From an uncultured Erythrobacter sp. (GTDB lineage: Bacteria; Pseudomonadota; Alphaproteobacteria; Sphingomonadales; Sphingomonadaceae): a DNA stretch of 7,908 nt. The notes under the pieces were generated by a model. It searched no databases. It was not told the DNA's origin and was given only the letters and a program-made list of their open reading frames with translations. Of the stretch, positions 6,679-7,908 are shown piece by piece. How positions within the stretch are numbered: the stretch's first letter is position 1; each line of letters opens with the position of its first letter. The position numbers were made by a program, and so were the translations under genes. Location of the stretch: positions 1-7,908 of the forward strand of contig CAMYIQ010000259.1 in NCBI GenBank assembly GCA_947258465.1, written 5' to 3'.

Positions 6679-7167
6679 TTAAATCGAGGTAAAGCCAAGC
6701 AGGTCGGCGTAGATCGCGTCGGCCTCGCGGCTGGCGGCATTGCGCCAAGTGGTCGCGGTTTCTGCATTGAGCAGGGTGCCGTCGGCGTCGATCACCAGGA
6801 CGTTGGGCGTGCCGGGAAGGTTTTCGAGACCGAAGCGGTGCGCGATGTGCAGATTGTGCCCGTCATCGGTCTGCGGCATACCGACATTGACGAAGACCAG
6901 TTCGAAGTGCTCATCGATCAGGTCAACGAACTGCGGCGTCTCCAGAAGGCCCGCGAGCGCGCGGCTGTCGTGGCACCAGTTCGCTCCCATCACCAGCAGC
7001 ACCTTGTTGTTGCGCTCACCGGCGCGTTCCAGCGCCGCATCGACGGCCGCCGAGGCGTCCAGCGTGGCATCGTAGGAGCGCGCTTCAGGGTGGTGTGCGG
7101 TCTGAGAGGGGGCGGTATGCGCGCAAGCTGAGAGCAGCAGCGCGGCGGCAGCAATCAACGTCCGCAT
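6679..7167 (-). CDS. Thioredoxin-fold lipoprotein with one-cysteine WCHDS site
   Basis: Predicted lipoprotein of 162 residues. The N-terminus MRTLIAAAALLLSAC ends in a lipobox (Leu12-Ser13-Ala14-Cys15), so Cys15 should be lipidated after export. The rest is a thioredoxin-like domain: VLLVMGANWCHDS with Trp64 and Cys65 at the active site, and GTPNVLVIDADG with the conserved cis-proline position Pro121. The second active-site cysteine of CxxC is Ser68 here, so ordinary dithiol oxidoreduction is not possible with this site alone; glutathione-linked, monothiol or purely binding roles remain. The ATG at 7167 follows the ispG stop by two bases with no good ribosome site, which suggests translational coupling to ispG. 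The protease gene starts 25 bases downstream. The fold is sure; the activity is not. Confidence 0.88.
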   Translation of the reverse strand: MRTLIAAAALLLSACAHTAPSQTAHHPEARSYDATLDASAAVDAALERAGERNNKVLLVMGANWCHDSRALAGLLETPQFVDLIDEHFELVFVNVGMPQTDDGHNLHIAHRFGLENLPGTPNVLVIDADGTLLNAETATTWRNAASREADAIYADLLGFTSI

Positions 7168-7169
7168 CG

Positions 7170-7908
7170 TTACTCGGCCGCTTCCGTGGTTGTGGCGGAA
7201 TGCGGATCGAACGCGACAGCCTCACCAGCCTCGATCAATGCGGCCTTTTCCTCGACCAGTTTGACGATGTGATCGAGCATGTCGCCCGACTGGACATGGT
7301 GATCGGTCACGCCCGAGAGGTAGACCATATGTTTGCCATTGCCGCCGCCGGTAATGCCGATATCGGTTTCGCGCGCCTCGCCGGGGCCGTTGACCACGCA
7401 GCCGAGCACCGAAAGGCTCATCGGCGTCTTGATGTGTTCGAGCCGCTTCTCGAGCGTTTCGACCGTGCGGATCACGTCGAAACCCTGGCGCGAACAGCTT
7501 GGGCAGGAGACGACGCGGACGCCGCGGGTGCGCAGGCCGAGCGCTTTCAGAATTTCGTAGCCGACTTTCACTTCCTGCTCGGGCTCGGCGCTGAGCGAGA
7601 CGCGGATCGTGTCGCCGATGCCCGCCCATAGCAGGCTGCCGATGCCGATCGAGCTCTTGACCGTGCCGCCGACCAGACCGCCAGCTTCGGTGATGCCGAG
7701 ATGGAGCGGGCAATCGACCGCGTCGGCCAGCCCATGATAGGCGGCGACCGCGAGAAACACGTCGCTGGCCTTCACCGCTACCTTGTAGTCGTGAAAATCG
7801 TGGTCCTGCAGCAGTTTGATATGGTCGAGCGCGCTTTCGATCAACGCTTCGGGGCAGGGCTCACCGTATTTTTCGAGCAGGTCCTTCTCCAGGCTGCCCG
7901 CATTCACA
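7170..7908 (-). CDS. ispG: 4-Hydroxy-3-methylbut-2-enyl diphosphate synthase IspG (5' end outside)
   Basis: Penultimate enzyme of the MEP isoprenoid pathway; it reductively removes the cyclic diphosphate of MEcPP to give HMBPP, using a [4Fe-4S] cluster. About 245 C-terminal residues are visible, starting in the VNAGSLEKDLL stretch; the GTG at the right edge is an internal Val codon, not the start. Cluster ligands are present: two cysteines in SCPSCSRQ and one in LGCVVNGPGE, with the Glu that supplies the fourth ligand. Their visible positions 135, 138, 170 and 177 equal E. coli Cys270, Cys273, Cys305 and Glu312 minus a constant 135, so there is no insertion or deletion between them. The C-terminus is about eight residues longer than in E. 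coli (Ala/Thr/Glu-rich). It is the first visible gene of the minus-strand operon. Confidence 0.97.
   Translation of the reverse strand, partial: VNAGSLEKDLLEKYGEPCPEALIESALDHIKLLQDHDFHDYKVAVKASDVFLAVAAYHGLADAVDCPLHLGITEAGGLVGGTVKSSIGIGSLLWAGIGDTIRVSLSAEPEQEVKVGYEILKALGLRTRGVRVVSCPSCSRQGFDVIRTVETLEKRLEHIKTPMSLSVLGCVVNGPGEARETDIGITGGGNGKHMVYLSGVTDHHVQSGDMLDHIVKLVEEKAALIEAGEAVAFDPHSATTTEAAE

Overview
The window looks like chromosomal DNA from an alphaproteobacterium, most likely Sphingomonadales (an Erythrobacteraceae-type genome). This rests on the GC-rich codon use, the style of the proteins (AcnA, IspG, a YcbB-like L,D-transpeptidase, a bacterial retropepsin) and the compact layout; no phylogenetic test could be run. 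There are no rRNA or tRNA genes, insertion sequences, CRISPR arrays or phage genes. Nearly all of the DNA is coding; the largest gaps are 217 and 148 bases.

Layout. (i) 1-2492, minus: aconitase acnA, its C-terminus cut off by the window edge. (ii) 2493-2709: intergenic region between acnA and a divergent 50-residue membrane or exported protein (2710-2862, plus). (iii) 2859-3749, minus: a ten-helix DMT/EamA transporter, overlapping the small gene tail to tail. (iv) 3750-3897: divergent promoter region. (v) 3898-5325, plus: a secreted YcbB-like L,D-transpeptidase. (vi) 5332-7908, minus: a probable operon read from right to left: ispG (5' end outside the window), a thioredoxin-fold lipoprotein, a membrane-anchored retropepsin-like aspartic protease, and a second, unrelated-subfamily L,D-transpeptidase (YkuD_2 type).

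How the genes fit together. acnA (TCA cycle) and ispG (MEP isoprenoid pathway) are housekeeping genes that both encode [4Fe-4S] enzymes, with all cluster cysteines intact. Between them lies a group of envelope genes. IspG supplies precursors that also feed the undecaprenyl-phosphate carrier of wall synthesis. The thioredoxin-like lipoprotein, the protease and the two L,D-transpeptidases are all predicted to be exported or membrane-anchored, so a role in periplasmic or peptidoglycan maintenance is plausible but inferred.

I see no clear, undescribed biological system. The best leads are the thioredoxin-like/retropepsin/L,D-transpeptidase cassette behind ispG, the one-cysteine WCHDS site of the thioredoxin-like lipoprotein, the two convergent L,D-transpeptidases, the apparent lack of a peptidoglycan-binding domain in the YcbB-like enzyme, and the tiny protein divergent from acnA.
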